Below, piece by piece: positions 1 to 7,751 of a stretch of 64,000 nucleotides of DNA. The DNA comes from JABDKJ01 sp039028335 (GTDB lineage: Bacteria > Bacteroidota > Bacteroidia > Flavobacteriales_D > JABDKJ01), in contig JBCCIF010000002.1 in the NCBI GenBank assembly GCA_039028335.1, forward strand, positions 1 through 64,000, given 5' to 3'. A model generated the notes under the pieces. It did no database searches. It was given only the letters and a program-made list of their open reading frames with translations, and was not told where the DNA came from. The translations under genes and the position numbers were made by a program. How positions within the stretch are numbered: the stretch's first letter is position 1; every line of letters starts with the position of its first letter.

Positions 1-237
1 CTTCATTTTCTGGGAAGTGGTGCTTTGAATATTCAAGAGCAATTCAGCCTGTACTTTTTCAAAGACCTGGTCAATTTTTTCCTTGCTTTTTCTATCATCA
101 TTCCAATTGTTCAATTGAATGGCCAAGAATATCCCAATAGTAAAGAGAATGATTTCCCCAATCGCATACAGCAGATATTTGCTAAGACGATTTTCCGAGA
201 GCATAGACATTCGTATTTGCCGAAAGAACCTAATCAT
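1..237 (-). CDS. DUF6090-like membrane protein, 5' part only (runs off window start)
   Basis: The minus strand encodes 79 residues from an ATG at 237 with no stop before base 1, so only the N-terminal part is visible. It starts MIRFFRQIRMSML, continues with the conserved segment SKYLLYAIGEII and one hydrophobic helix (about residues 20-42), then QLNNWNDDRK. This is the signature N-terminus of a Bacteroidota family of small membrane proteins with a short cytoplasmic head, one transmembrane helix and a periplasmic helical domain. Function is unknown. The start ATG overlaps the stop codon of the upstream paralog (230-1000) by 8 nt, so the two are probably translated coupled. Family membership is clear; the C-terminus is unseen. 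Confidence 0.8.
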   Translation of the reverse strand, partial: MIRFFRQIRMSMLSENRLSKYLLYAIGEIILFTIGIFLAIQLNNWNDDRKSKEKIDQVFEKVQAELLLNIQSTTSQKMK

Positions 238-1000
238 TGCCAGTTTCAAATTTCGTATATCGAATTATATCATCAATCATGTCAACAATTCCTTCAGACT
301 CCACAGTTGTCAGCATGTTACCTAAATCTCCCCTTCTTTTCATGCGGAAATTATATTCTCTGATATCAAACCATGTCTGAATATTTTCTGTACAAAAGAA
401 ATCTTCATAGTTGTAGTTGTTCAATTGATAAGGAGAATATTCATTGAATAAAAAATCCATGGCAAATTGTTCCTCTTCCAGATAATCATCCAATACATCC
501 TGCCAAGAAATCAAGCACCTTCTCAAGCTGTCATTTTGAATTAAATCAAATGAAGACGAATTTATCAAGGCGCGAACGGACCCGTTCCGTGGATTGAAAG
601 ACATATTCGAAAATGACAACCTTTGGTAATAGATTAAACTATCCGACATGGGATGTTCTTGAAATTTCTCAGGCAATCCTTCAGACTTTATTTCTGCAAT
701 CAATAAATGAAGACGATTGCATGAATGCAATGCTCTGCTATTATGACGTATCAAACTATCCAATTGAAATTTATTCGACACAAAATCCAAGTGAATTTCT
801 TTAAGATAGGCTAATTCCTTTTCTCTGTCTATTCGATCTTCTCTCATTTGATTGAATTGCAAGGCTATTAAAATCCCAATCACAACGAGAACAATCTCTC
901 CTATTGCATAGAGCAGGTATTTTGAAATACGATTTCCCGCCTTGCCGGCAGGCAGGTCAGTCAAGAGTTGCTGGCGAATGCGTCTAAAGAATTTGATCAT
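230..1000 (-). CDS. DUF6090-family membrane protein with in-frame palindromic insert
   Basis: 256 residues. The start MIKFFRRIRQQLL and the transmembrane segment after SKYLLYAIGEIV (about residues 27-46) match the paralog that follows at 1-237. The rest is a charged, helix-rich probable periplasmic domain with conserved-looking aromatic and Asn positions. No enzymatic motif is visible and the family has no known function. Between LLT and NRISKYLL lies the extra peptide DLPAGKAG, which the downstream paralog lacks; it is encoded by a GC-rich palindrome (see the repeat at 936-960). The gene ends in an 8-nt overlap with the next one, implying a coupled pair of paralogs. Confidence 0.8.
   Translation of the reverse strand: MIKFFRRIRQQLLTDLPAGKAGNRISKYLLYAIGEIVLVVIGILIALQFNQMREDRIDREKELAYLKEIHLDFVSNKFQLDSLIRHNSRALHSCNRLHLLIAEIKSEGLPEKFQEHPMSDSLIYYQRLSFSNMSFNPRNGSVRALINSSSFDLIQNDSLRRCLISWQDVLDDYLEEEQFAMDFLFNEYSPYQLNNYNYEDFFCTENIQTWFDIREYNFRMKRRGDLGNMLTTVESEGIVDMIDDIIRYTKFETGND
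936..960. repeat. GC-rich imperfect palindrome inserted in-frame (PAGKAG-type element)
   Basis: A 25-base GC-rich block with the palindromic core TGCCGGCA sits inside the AT-rich DUF6090 coding sequence. Translated on the minus strand it gives D-L-P-A-G-K-A-G, seven residues more than the adjacent paralog has at this point. Short palindromes encoding LPAG-type peptides occur scattered in Bacteroidota genomes, inside and between genes; I recognise the pattern but cannot count copies here. Only one copy is visible in this window. Confidence 0.6.
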
Positions 1001-1056
1001 TATTTAGTATGAGTCCGACAATTTAAAAATACCGATCATTTAAAAACCAATTTCAC

Positions 1057-1371
1057 CTAAGAATGTACTTCTGATTGCAGAAGATCTTCATGCGTCTCCA
1101 TTTTATGAAGAGTCGAAATATTTTCGCATGAAGCCCGCATTCTTTGACTGATCAATTTGGCTGATTCGGGTAATTTTGATCCTGAATTATTAAAAGTAAA
1201 TTTATCAGGCCATTGAGCATAAGCGATGAACGTGTTCTCAGATTCCCTATGCAATCGCGATCCCAAACTGCCTTCAAATTGATAGATCAGAAGTGTCATT
1301 TCTCTCCATGCTTGGATGAAATCTTTTTCATATTCTTCCTTTACTTTAAATCGATAAATGACAGCAAACAT
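1057..1371 (-). CDS. Antibiotic-biosynthesis-monooxygenase-like (ABM) small protein
   Basis: 104 residues, soluble, no signal peptide. The start MFAVIYRFKVKEEYEKDF, the central WREMTLLIYQFEGSLGSRLH and the later YAQWPDKFTF follow the dimeric alpha/beta-barrel layout of ABM-domain proteins: a first beta strand with a conserved F/Y-x-V, a helix around a Trp, then a GxLGS-x-L-H turn and a YAQWP strand. Members range from heme-degrading enzymes to small oxygenases, and many are uncharacterised. The substrate cannot be told from the sequence. A distant relative of the same fold lies at 54921-55226. Confidence 0.65.
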   Translation of the reverse strand: MFAVIYRFKVKEEYEKDFIQAWREMTLLIYQFEGSLGSRLHRESENTFIAYAQWPDKFTFNNSGSKLPESAKLISQRMRASCENISTLHKMETHEDLLQSEVHS

Positions 1372-1389
1372 CTATTATAAATTTGGTTT

Positions 1390-1992
1390 TCAACTATTGA
1401 ATTGTTCTTCTTCTGTTAGGCCTTGAAAATCAGGAACTTCAATGGTCTCAACATCGTTTTCTCCAATCGCATACTTCCATTTTTCTCCGTAGATAGATTC
1501 ATAATAAATATCTATCGTTACGCCTTGCATACTGTAGTAGAGTGCATTGGCTAAGTCGGGGTTGTTATCCAAATTCAATACCTCTCTTAATTCTCCAATC
1601 TTTATTATGCGATCATTAAAACTTTCGTTGGTAATGTAAGTTTCTATGGAATCCGGTATTTCTTGCATTTCAAAAAGGTTCCACCAGTCGGAAGCTATCT
1701 CCCCATTATACATAACTTTCACATCTGTAATAATTGCAGGCCCAACTCCACTATTTGATAAGGTGAAAGCAAATTTATTGATTCGACCATCTTCTCCATG
1801 ACCTTTTGAAAGTCCAAATTCAAGACGGGGCCAAACAGATGCTCGGGAATATTCGCGCATCAATTCACGTTCTTCTTTCATAATTCTTGTCTGCTGAACA
1901 GAAACGACCAAGGCACAGAGGCTGATAATCGTAACTCCCAGGGCTATAATATATTCGGGATCTTTTAGACTAATCTTCTGCTTATTGCTCAT
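1390..1992 (-). CDS. Hypothetical membrane-anchored protein
   Basis: 200 residues. One transmembrane helix near the N-terminus (about residues 12-31, IIALGVTIISLCALVVSV) is followed by a short coiled stretch rich in Glu/Arg and then a soluble domain of mainly beta character. The segment FTLSNSGVGPAIITDVKV resembles the first strands of an Ig-like or 'no-overlap' domain found in many small membrane proteins. No catalytic motif is visible. It lies 18 nt upstream of the ABM gene on the same strand, so they may be cotranscribed. Function unknown. Confidence 0.55.
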   Translation of the reverse strand: MSNKQKISLKDPEYIIALGVTIISLCALVVSVQQTRIMKEERELMREYSRASVWPRLEFGLSKGHGEDGRINKFAFTLSNSGVGPAIITDVKVMYNGEIASDWWNLFEMQEIPDSIETYITNESFNDRIIKIGELREVLNLDNNPDLANALYYSMQGVTIDIYYESIYGEKWKYAIGENDVETIEVPDFQGLTEEEQFNS

Positions 1993-2089
1993 AAAAATTC
2001 GAATTCAATTTCTCTAAATTAAACAAACTTCATTTGATCCATGGTTGAATAATACTCATAAAGTCCAATGACTCTAAATGGGGAATACG

Positions 2090-3364
2090 TCATCGATAGG
2101 ACACAATTCTGGTCCAATTTGGCAAATGATGGTATCCTTCATGTTGAGAATTCAATACATTTTTATAGATAACCTCCTCTCCAGAAATCACCCAAAGTTT
2201 ACCTGAATTTTGCTCTTCGATAAAAAAGGTATCGGGCGCCAGAGGTTCGGCTAATCCTTCATTGAGTGTGAATATGGTATTGCGCTGAAATACATTTTGA
2301 CCGATAAATTCAAATACATCGTTCTTGAGATCATAGCTAACAATATTGGAATAAAAACTTCCGGCATCCTTTAATCTCCAATCGAGATTATGTGGTTCTT
2401 GTGGAGGTCTACTTTTGTCTACATACGTATTGTTATTGAATATCGTTAAAGTACTATCATTCAAGAAATCAACGTCATGCTGATTAATGAAAGGCCCTTC
2501 GATAATCTGTATCAACTCATTGCTTGATGGTCTATAATGAATAACACATGAAATATTTCTCAAGCTTATGAAAAGGTCATCCTCATTAAATGAATCTGTA
2601 GTTTTTAAAGCAGGTTTTATATCGTTTAAATGAAGTGGATCGTCAAGTGCAGATGATTTCAATATATAATTTGAGAGATTGTTTTCTACAAGAATCTCAG
2701 TTACCGATTTATCGAAGAGAATTTCTCCTGAACTCACATCGAATTTGGTTATGCGGTTATCATCGTAAAAATTCTTTTTCCCATCCCTAGTATAAAAACC
2801 TGAAGCTGCACCTCTCAATACCGAACATGTCCAAATATGACCATCCGATCCCAAGTTCATCCCATGATGAATAACGAGAGAATCATTCTTCCACAAGGTA
2901 TTCCCAACAGAATCCAGACGCACTAAACCCGGTCTTCCTTTATAATAATAGTTATAAATTAATGATCCGTTTTCTAGATAAATTGTATTGACTATTCGCG
3001 CAACTTCGTCCCAAGGATTGTCAAGAGTCCATTCCCTGAAGATAGAATCATTCCTTAGATTTAGGAGTTTCACAGTTCGCTTATCTCCTTCATCTGAATG
3101 AGTTATCAATACAATAAGGTCTTTCTTGAGTTTATTAACCGATTTGAATTTTGTTGGGGTATGAATGTATGTCCTCGGCAACGTTTTAACTTCTTCTACC
3201 GATTCATTGAATAAGTCAGGAAAGCTGTACATGAACTTTATCGGCTCTGTCAATATTCCGAAGGATTTATTCTTATTTGAAATTTGATCAACCATCCATC
3301 CGAAAACTGAAAGCACAAAAAGAATAATTACAGCTGTTGAGAAGATCTTTAGGACTTTGTTCAT
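2090..3364 (-). CDS. Arylsulfotransferase-like (ASST-type) beta-propeller protein
   Basis: 424 residues with an N-terminal membrane anchor or uncleaved signal (residues 6-24). The body shows repeated propeller blades. The motifs DPLHLNDIKPA, INQHDVDFLND, STLTIFNNN and VIHHGMNLGSDGHIW recall the arylsulfotransferase family, in which a conserved His near the D-x-x-H-x-N-D segment carries the sulfate. Such proteins in Bacteroidota are mostly uncharacterised and many may not be sulfotransferases. An exact TAnnTTTG box lies about 70 nt upstream of the start. The fold assignment is an inference from these motifs; the activity is unproven. Confidence 0.55.
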   Translation of the reverse strand: MNKVLKIFSTAVIILFVLSVFGWMVDQISNKNKSFGILTEPIKFMYSFPDLFNESVEEVKTLPRTYIHTPTKFKSVNKLKKDLIVLITHSDEGDKRTVKLLNLRNDSIFREWTLDNPWDEVARIVNTIYLENGSLIYNYYYKGRPGLVRLDSVGNTLWKNDSLVIHHGMNLGSDGHIWTCSVLRGAASGFYTRDGKKNFYDDNRITKFDVSSGEILFDKSVTEILVENNLSNYILKSSALDDPLHLNDIKPALKTTDSFNEDDLFISLRNISCVIHYRPSSNELIQIIEGPFINQHDVDFLNDSTLTIFNNNTYVDKSRPPQEPHNLDWRLKDAGSFYSNIVSYDLKNDVFEFIGQNVFQRNTIFTLNEGLAEPLAPDTFFIEEQNSGKLWVISGEEVIYKNVLNSQHEGYHHLPNWTRIVSYR

Positions 3365-3434
3365 TGAATACTTATGCTGTAAATGTGATCAAAAAAATTA
3401 AAATTTAATACGATAAATTAAATTGAACAGAAGG

Positions 3435-3442
3435 CAAAGTTA
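3435..3442 (-). promoter_or_regulatory. Putative -7 box TAACTTTG upstream of the 3364 gene
   Basis: Exact match to the Bacteroidota -7 consensus TAnnTTTG, read on the minus strand. It lies 70 nt upstream of the ATG at 3364, a longer leader than at other genes here. No clear -33 TTTG is seen. Confidence 0.35.
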
Positions 3443-3499
3443 GATAATAAATTTCTCTTTGACCTGAAGGTCCTGTAGGCAAGTTTTAAGTACTAATTT

Positions 3500-5071
3500 T
3501 CATTCATTGGCATTCTTTTCTTCTTTATCACGCTGTTCTAACAATCTTCCTTTGTCATTTAAAACAATCAAATGCAATGCGTATTCACTTTCTGATGGTA
3601 ACTGACATTTTTCCTTTGGACCAAGCATAGCCGAAAAATAGGGAACATTGCCTCGAAAATCTGATCGGTCTGTCATCTCTTCTTCAATGAAAAGCATCAC
3701 CTGAAGTGCCCCATCTGTTTTGTTTTGAAAATACTCTTTGGAGTCAAAATCGACCGACTCTCTATTGTTCAAAAGCAAATAATCCACTTTGTTCAATCGC
3801 TCATTTTCAAATTCATCGCTCTTAATTAATCCATAATCTGCTTTGCAATAGGACCGATAAAACTGCAAATGGGTTTGGCTGATTGTCAACGGATCGATGC
3901 CATACTTCTTTTTAAAAATAGATGCCAACCATTCCTTTCCTTTGTCCTTTTCTTCGAGAATGTGATCAACTCCTGCCAGAACAAGCACTTTACTATTGGG
4001 ATCAAGTGCAAAAGTCTTAGCAAATAAATTCTCTGCCTGACCAATTTCTCTGTCGGTATCCGAATTGAAATTCTCATAAGCGACAAATTCAAAACCAAGC
4101 GCCTTGGCCTTTCGAATAAGATTCGCAAAATGCTGTTCACGTATATAAAAGCCGCTATTCAAGGTTGGCATACCCTTTTCTAAATTTAGCAGACTATCTT
4201 GGCCCCAATCCAATGCTTCGAGTGCCAAATAATGGTATCCCAATGATTTTAGCTCTTCTAACAAGTCACTTACAAATAATCTATGGTTCGGATAATAGTG
4301 GTTTTCATTGATCATTAGTAATTGACGATCAGCAGCTTCCCTGAAAATTTTATCTATTGCCTCTTTGCCTTCAAGCGAATGATTCTCAACAACTTGGATT
4401 ATAGAAGGAAAGGGTTCGAATCGCGCATCTAATTCTCCTATTGCATCTTTGTAAATCTCATTCTGTCCAAGAAAAGATGAATAGGTTAAGATCATTTGCC
4501 GTTGAATTCCTTCTTCTTGATCATCATAGACTGGAAATTTTTTGATTTCATTCAATGCGCCTAAGAATGCATTTGATTTTGAATATTTCGCAACCACATC
4601 CATAACGGTGCTAACATCCCTTCTGTAGTTTGGCCCAATTTCCAGGCTGTTCCTAATAAACTTAAGATCGGCCTGCATATTTCGCATTGCATCTTCGACC
4701 AAAGTTCGACCATATAAGCGAATGGAATATCCATTTATAATTGTATCCGTTTTCCACCAATTATTGGTAGGATGCGTCTGAGAACTAGTATCAACAGTGA
4801 GATAAAAATCATAGTGTGGATAGCTCGACTGACCAAAAATTAAAATCTCCTCATTTGTTCGCACATTTTGCTTGCGTAAGATAATGGACAAGATTTTTTG
4901 GTCTTCTACATAATCTATATCTGCCGGTGATTGGAAATAGAGTTGCAGAGAATCGTTAATAACATGAATATTAAAATCCTTCACCAATCTATTGGCTTGA
5001 AAATGCTGATGTATCTTGGGAGAACAACTGAGGATGCAGATCAAAAAAATAAAAGCGATTGAGTACTTCAT
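3500..5071 (-). CDS. Lipoprotein with Tiki/ChaN/EreA-like domain
   Basis: 523 residues. A lipoprotein signal ends in ILSC at about Cys16. The middle (about residues 250-400) contains MINENHYYPNHR, LEALDWGQD, REQHFANLIRKAKALGFEFV and VLVLAGVDHILE. This E-x-H..., E-A, ...G-x-x-H order is that of the Tiki/ChaN/TraB superfamily (heme-binding ChaN, erythromycin esterase, Tiki proteases), where the Glu/His residues form a metal or active site. The N-terminal about 230 residues and the C-terminal 100 are unrecognised. The superfamily call rests on the motif order. Substrate is unknown; it is probably anchored to the outer membrane facing the periplasm. Confidence 0.55.
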   Translation of the reverse strand: MKYSIAFIFLICILSCSPKIHQHFQANRLVKDFNIHVINDSLQLYFQSPADIDYVEDQKILSIILRKQNVRTNEEILIFGQSSYPHYDFYLTVDTSSQTHPTNNWWKTDTIINGYSIRLYGRTLVEDAMRNMQADLKFIRNSLEIGPNYRRDVSTVMDVVAKYSKSNAFLGALNEIKKFPVYDDQEEGIQRQMILTYSSFLGQNEIYKDAIGELDARFEPFPSIIQVVENHSLEGKEAIDKIFREAADRQLLMINENHYYPNHRLFVSDLLEELKSLGYHYLALEALDWGQDSLLNLEKGMPTLNSGFYIREQHFANLIRKAKALGFEFVAYENFNSDTDREIGQAENLFAKTFALDPNSKVLVLAGVDHILEEKDKGKEWLASIFKKKYGIDPLTISQTHLQFYRSYCKADYGLIKSDEFENERLNKVDYLLLNNRESVDFDSKEYFQNKTDGALQVMLFIEEEMTDRSDFRGNVPYFSAMLGPKEKCQLPSESEYALHLIVLNDKGRLLEQRDKEEKNANE

Positions 5072-5078
5072 CTAATTG

Positions 5079-5086
5079 CAAAAGTA
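5079..5086 (-). promoter_or_regulatory. Promoter TTG-N17-TACTTTTG giving a near-leaderless mRNA
   Basis: The minus strand carries TACTTTTG, an exact TAnnTTTG box, only 7 nt before the ATG at 5071. A TTG lies 17 nt further upstream, near the usual -33 position. Transcription starting about 5-7 nt after the box would leave almost no 5' leader. Confidence 0.5.
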
Positions 5087-5167
5087 CATCCTCAGTTTAA
5101 TTCCAACATTTATATCAAAGCCTGTGACTAAATGTTGTGAACAGTTTTAATCGAAATTTCAATAAAT

Positions 5168-6076
5168 CTATTTTGCCTCACTTAAGCTCTTGACTTTTTC
5201 TGTCCAGTTCTTAACTATTTCTTCCTGTTGTCTGAAGTCTCCTGCAAAAGGGCCGCAAACAACTTTCATTTCTGTCAATTGATCTTCCTCCTTTTCAATC
5301 AACAGTATTTTTTGGCTATAGCCTAAATAGTCGAAATCATTTTGAATATAATATGCTCCAAAATGCCTATCCGCAAAGGATGCCGTCTTAAAACCTGTCA
5401 CAGGGTAGTGAAAGTTTAAATTGGTCATTCCCCTCCATTCATTCCCAAAGCTCTTTTCAAGATCAAAAGTCTCTTGAAGCTGTGGCAAGTATGACTTATC
5501 CGTTAACACTTTCCAAACTTCCTCATCCGATGCATCGATATCAAGATCGATGGATACAAATTGCGTCAAGGGGTATTCTCCAATTTCGTTTTCGGATAAC
5601 AAGGCAACTTCATGCAACCGAGCACTTCCATTTCCACCATTCAAATAGCGAAAACCAACAATTGAATCATTTGAAATATTTATTGCCTGAATAAGAATAA
5701 TGACTTCTTTTCTTTGAGTGCTATAGTTATATATTGTAGCCAATTGAGGCATGACCATATCTAATGGTTTGGCCATAGGATATTGTAACTCATCTACATA
5801 AATCAGCGAAGTTCCATTTTGTGTTTCTTCTTTCGTTGCCATTCTTCCGTTTACAACAGGCACTTCATTCCAACGTGCAAAATCTACTGCTGGAAAGCCA
5901 TTCAAGTTATCAGGGCAATACCATCCTCCATATTGGTGCGGTTCGGATTGGGTCTTTTCTTCTCCACATTCACTCTTCTTTGCATCATCTTTGATTTCTG
6001 CAATATTTGCTTCATCCTGAGAACACGAAGCAAAAGACAGTAAACAGGATAAGACTATTAAATTAAATACTTTCAT
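5168..6076 (-). CDS. Lipoprotein with C-terminal SRPBCC-like domain
   Basis: 302 residues. The signal peptide ends LLSFASC, a lipobox with Cys19. A linker of charged residues with paired Cys follows, then a segment with the motif QYGGWYCPDN. The last about 130 residues start IDASDEEVWKVLTDKSYLPQL, a typical opening of START/SRPBCC-type lipid- or ligand-binding domains (helix-grip), and end in a C-terminal helix. No catalytic residues are evident. It is probably a periplasm-facing outer-membrane lipoprotein binding a hydrophobic ligand; this is inference. A TACTTTTG box lies 23 nt before the ATG. Confidence 0.5.
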   Translation of the reverse strand: MKVFNLIVLSCLLSFASCSQDEANIAEIKDDAKKSECGEEKTQSEPHQYGGWYCPDNLNGFPAVDFARWNEVPVVNGRMATKEETQNGTSLIYVDELQYPMAKPLDMVMPQLATIYNYSTQRKEVIILIQAINISNDSIVGFRYLNGGNGSARLHEVALLSENEIGEYPLTQFVSIDLDIDASDEEVWKVLTDKSYLPQLQETFDLEKSFGNEWRGMTNLNFHYPVTGFKTASFADRHFGAYYIQNDFDYLGYSQKILLIEKEEDQLTEMKVVCGPFAGDFRQQEEIVKNWTEKVKSLSEAK

Positions 6077-6099
6077 TTCATCATTTTAATATTACGCTT

Positions 6100-6107
6100 C
6101 AAAAGTA
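6100..6107 (-). promoter_or_regulatory. Putative -7 box TACTTTTG for the 6076 lipoprotein gene
   Basis: Exact TAnnTTTG on the minus strand, 23 nt upstream of the ATG at 6076. No convincing -33 TTTG is visible. Confidence 0.4.
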
Positions 6108-6201
6108 GATTGCGTCATTGCAGAGGTCCATTAAGTAATGTAAATTAATGTAAATCGTTTGTCAATAAAGGAAAAACAGGTGTTTCCTTTTGGAATTCCC
6201 T

Positions 6202-6209
6202 TAATTTTG
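6202..6209 (+). promoter_or_regulatory. Putative -7 box TAATTTTG for the winged-helix regulator
   Basis: Exact TAnnTTTG on the plus strand. It lies just inside the 5' end of the open frame that extends the regulator upstream (open from 6205). A start within about 5-30 nt downstream would fit the spacing seen at other genes in this window. Confidence 0.35.
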
Positions 6210-6306
6210 CAACATACGCAAAAGAAAACTAAATATATACTTTGCCCTTGCTTTTATCATTTTCCTACCTGTTTCACATGCATTTGGAGCCGATGAATCT
6301 CAGCAT

Positions 6307-7077
6307 TTGAAAGTAGCAATTCGAAGTATTGGGCATGAATTTCTTCTCCAGTTGGAAGATTCGACATCGCGCATCCTGGCAATTGAAAATACAGAAGGGC
6401 GCTATGCCTTGCGCTTTGAAAATGATTTCTCCTTTGATCCCAGCTATTTGTCTTTTGCGGTTTTCAAAGTCCTGGAAAAAAAGCCCTTATTAGAAAATTT
6501 AGTTGTCGAAGTAGAAAAATGTGGTGATCCTGAAGTTGTTTATAGTTTCGAAGCAACATTTGAGCAAAATGATGATGTGATTCCTTGTGGAGGTCGGATA
6601 ATGCCTAATGACTGCTATGTTGTTTATTTTAGTGGTGCGAGCGGTGGCATTCTTGCAGAGCAAGCAGCCCTTAAGTCAGAGAATACTTATAATTATCTCT
6701 TTCTCTTGCTCTTTCTAATTGGTGGTGGAGGATATTTTGCTTACCGGAAAAATCAAAAACAAAGTAAAAAGGATGAGAAAAACCTCATCGCAATTGGTGC
6801 CTATTTCTTTGACAGGAAAAGAATGCAATTGCGCTATAAGAATGAAACGATTAAATTGTCAAGTAAAGAGGCAGATTTACTTTATCTCCTTTGTAGCAAT
6901 GAGAATAAAACCTTAGAAAGAGAGTTTATTCTGAGTGAAATCTGGAATGATACGGGAGCATACATAGGAAGAACTCTTGACGTATTTATTTCCAAATTGA
7001 GAAAAAAATTACTTTCAGATCCTTCCTTAAAAATAGTGAATGTCAGAGGGGTTGGTTACCGTTTCGTCATTCACTGA
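6307..7077 (+). CDS. Membrane-bound winged-helix (OmpR/ToxR-type) transcriptional regulator
   Basis: 256 residues from the TTG at 6307. An N-terminal domain (VAIRSIGHEFLLQLEDS through IPCGGRIMPNDCY, with conserved-looking Cys) precedes one transmembrane helix (about residues 126-146) and a C-terminal OmpR-type winged helix (about 160-256: LSSKEADLLYLL, REFILSEIWND, RTLDVFISKLRKKL, VRGVGYRF). The layout suggests an extracytoplasmic sensor directly joined to a DNA-binding domain, as in ToxR but inverted. The frame stays open upstream to 6205 and encodes a good signal peptide (FALAFIIFLPVSHAFGADES), so 6307 is probably too short. No ATG, GTG or TTG exists in that extension; ATA codons at 6214 and 6235 are the nearest candidates. 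Confidence 0.75.
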   Translation: MKVAIRSIGHEFLLQLEDSTSRILAIENTEGRYALRFENDFSFDPSYLSFAVFKVLEKKPLLENLVVEVEKCGDPEVVYSFEATFEQNDDVIPCGGRIMPNDCYVVYFSGASGGILAEQAALKSENTYNYLFLLLFLIGGGGYFAYRKNQKQSKKDEKNLIAIGAYFFDRKRMQLRYKNETIKLSSKEADLLYLLCSNENKTLEREFILSEIWNDTGAYIGRTLDVFISKLRKKLLSDPSLKIVNVRGVGYRFVIH

Positions 7078-7751
7078 TCATTTTGAATTCGATTTTCTTG
7101 GTTTCCAATAGTCCTTGATATCGATAGATTCAAGGAAGTTGAATTGAGCTTCTGTTAAAAAAAGGAGACTCCCATCATTTCCATATCCCGAGGCATAGAC
7201 CCTTTCAATTGACTTTTGTTTCTCTAATTGATCATTGATCATATTCAATAAGTTATCGCAAGCAATTCCCCAACAATCAATAGCTTCATAAGGACTTACA
7301 CTTCCTTGATAGGCTATGTATTCTTTTCCATTCAAAGTAATTCTGTGATCCCAGAAATAGCCATTTAAATCTTCGGTTTCATTGCTCACTTCTAAAATCA
7401 ATCCCCGCTTTGCAAAATATGGCTTTAAGTCTTCTAGCGTTGGAATCAAACCTCCCATTTCAAAGAGCGATTCGAAATCAACGAATAAACTTCGCTGATC
7501 TATCGTCTTGTATTCTTCATCTGTTGCACCATTAAAATTCCTATGGCTTAAATGATGCCTGTTTTCCTTTTTGCTTCTTGCAAATCTCGTGTATTCGTAT
7601 AGTTAAAGTAACCAAGTTCAGATAAATTCTTAATCACTTGATCCAAGTATTGGTCGTTCTTTTCACTTTCATTTGCAAGATCAATTCCTTGATCAATTGC
7701 CTCAGCATCTTCACTAATTTTATTGGATTGATAAGAATGAAATAGATTCAA
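7078..7751 (-). pseudogene. Frameshifted hypothetical gene (two frames, 67 + 126 residues)
   Basis: A 67-residue frame (7548-7751, TTG start overlapping the upstream stop) breaks off at TAA. A second frame, open well upstream of its first ATG at 7458, continues with a plausible sequence (HRNFNGATDEEYKTIDQRS, then FESLFEMGGLIPTLEDLKPY) to 7078. Both frames are open around an A5 run on the minus strand (7568-7572). One extra A there would join ...RDLQEAK to KENRHHLSHRNFNG in a single protein of about 224 residues. The downstream part has features of a conserved soluble Bacteroidota protein of unknown function. It is either a real frameshift mutation or a homopolymer sequencing error. Confidence 0.6.

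Noticed and set aside
25..363. 112-residue plus-strand open frame at the window start
   Set aside because: Lies opposite the two DUF6090 genes, whose conserved N-terminal motifs are clear on the other strand.
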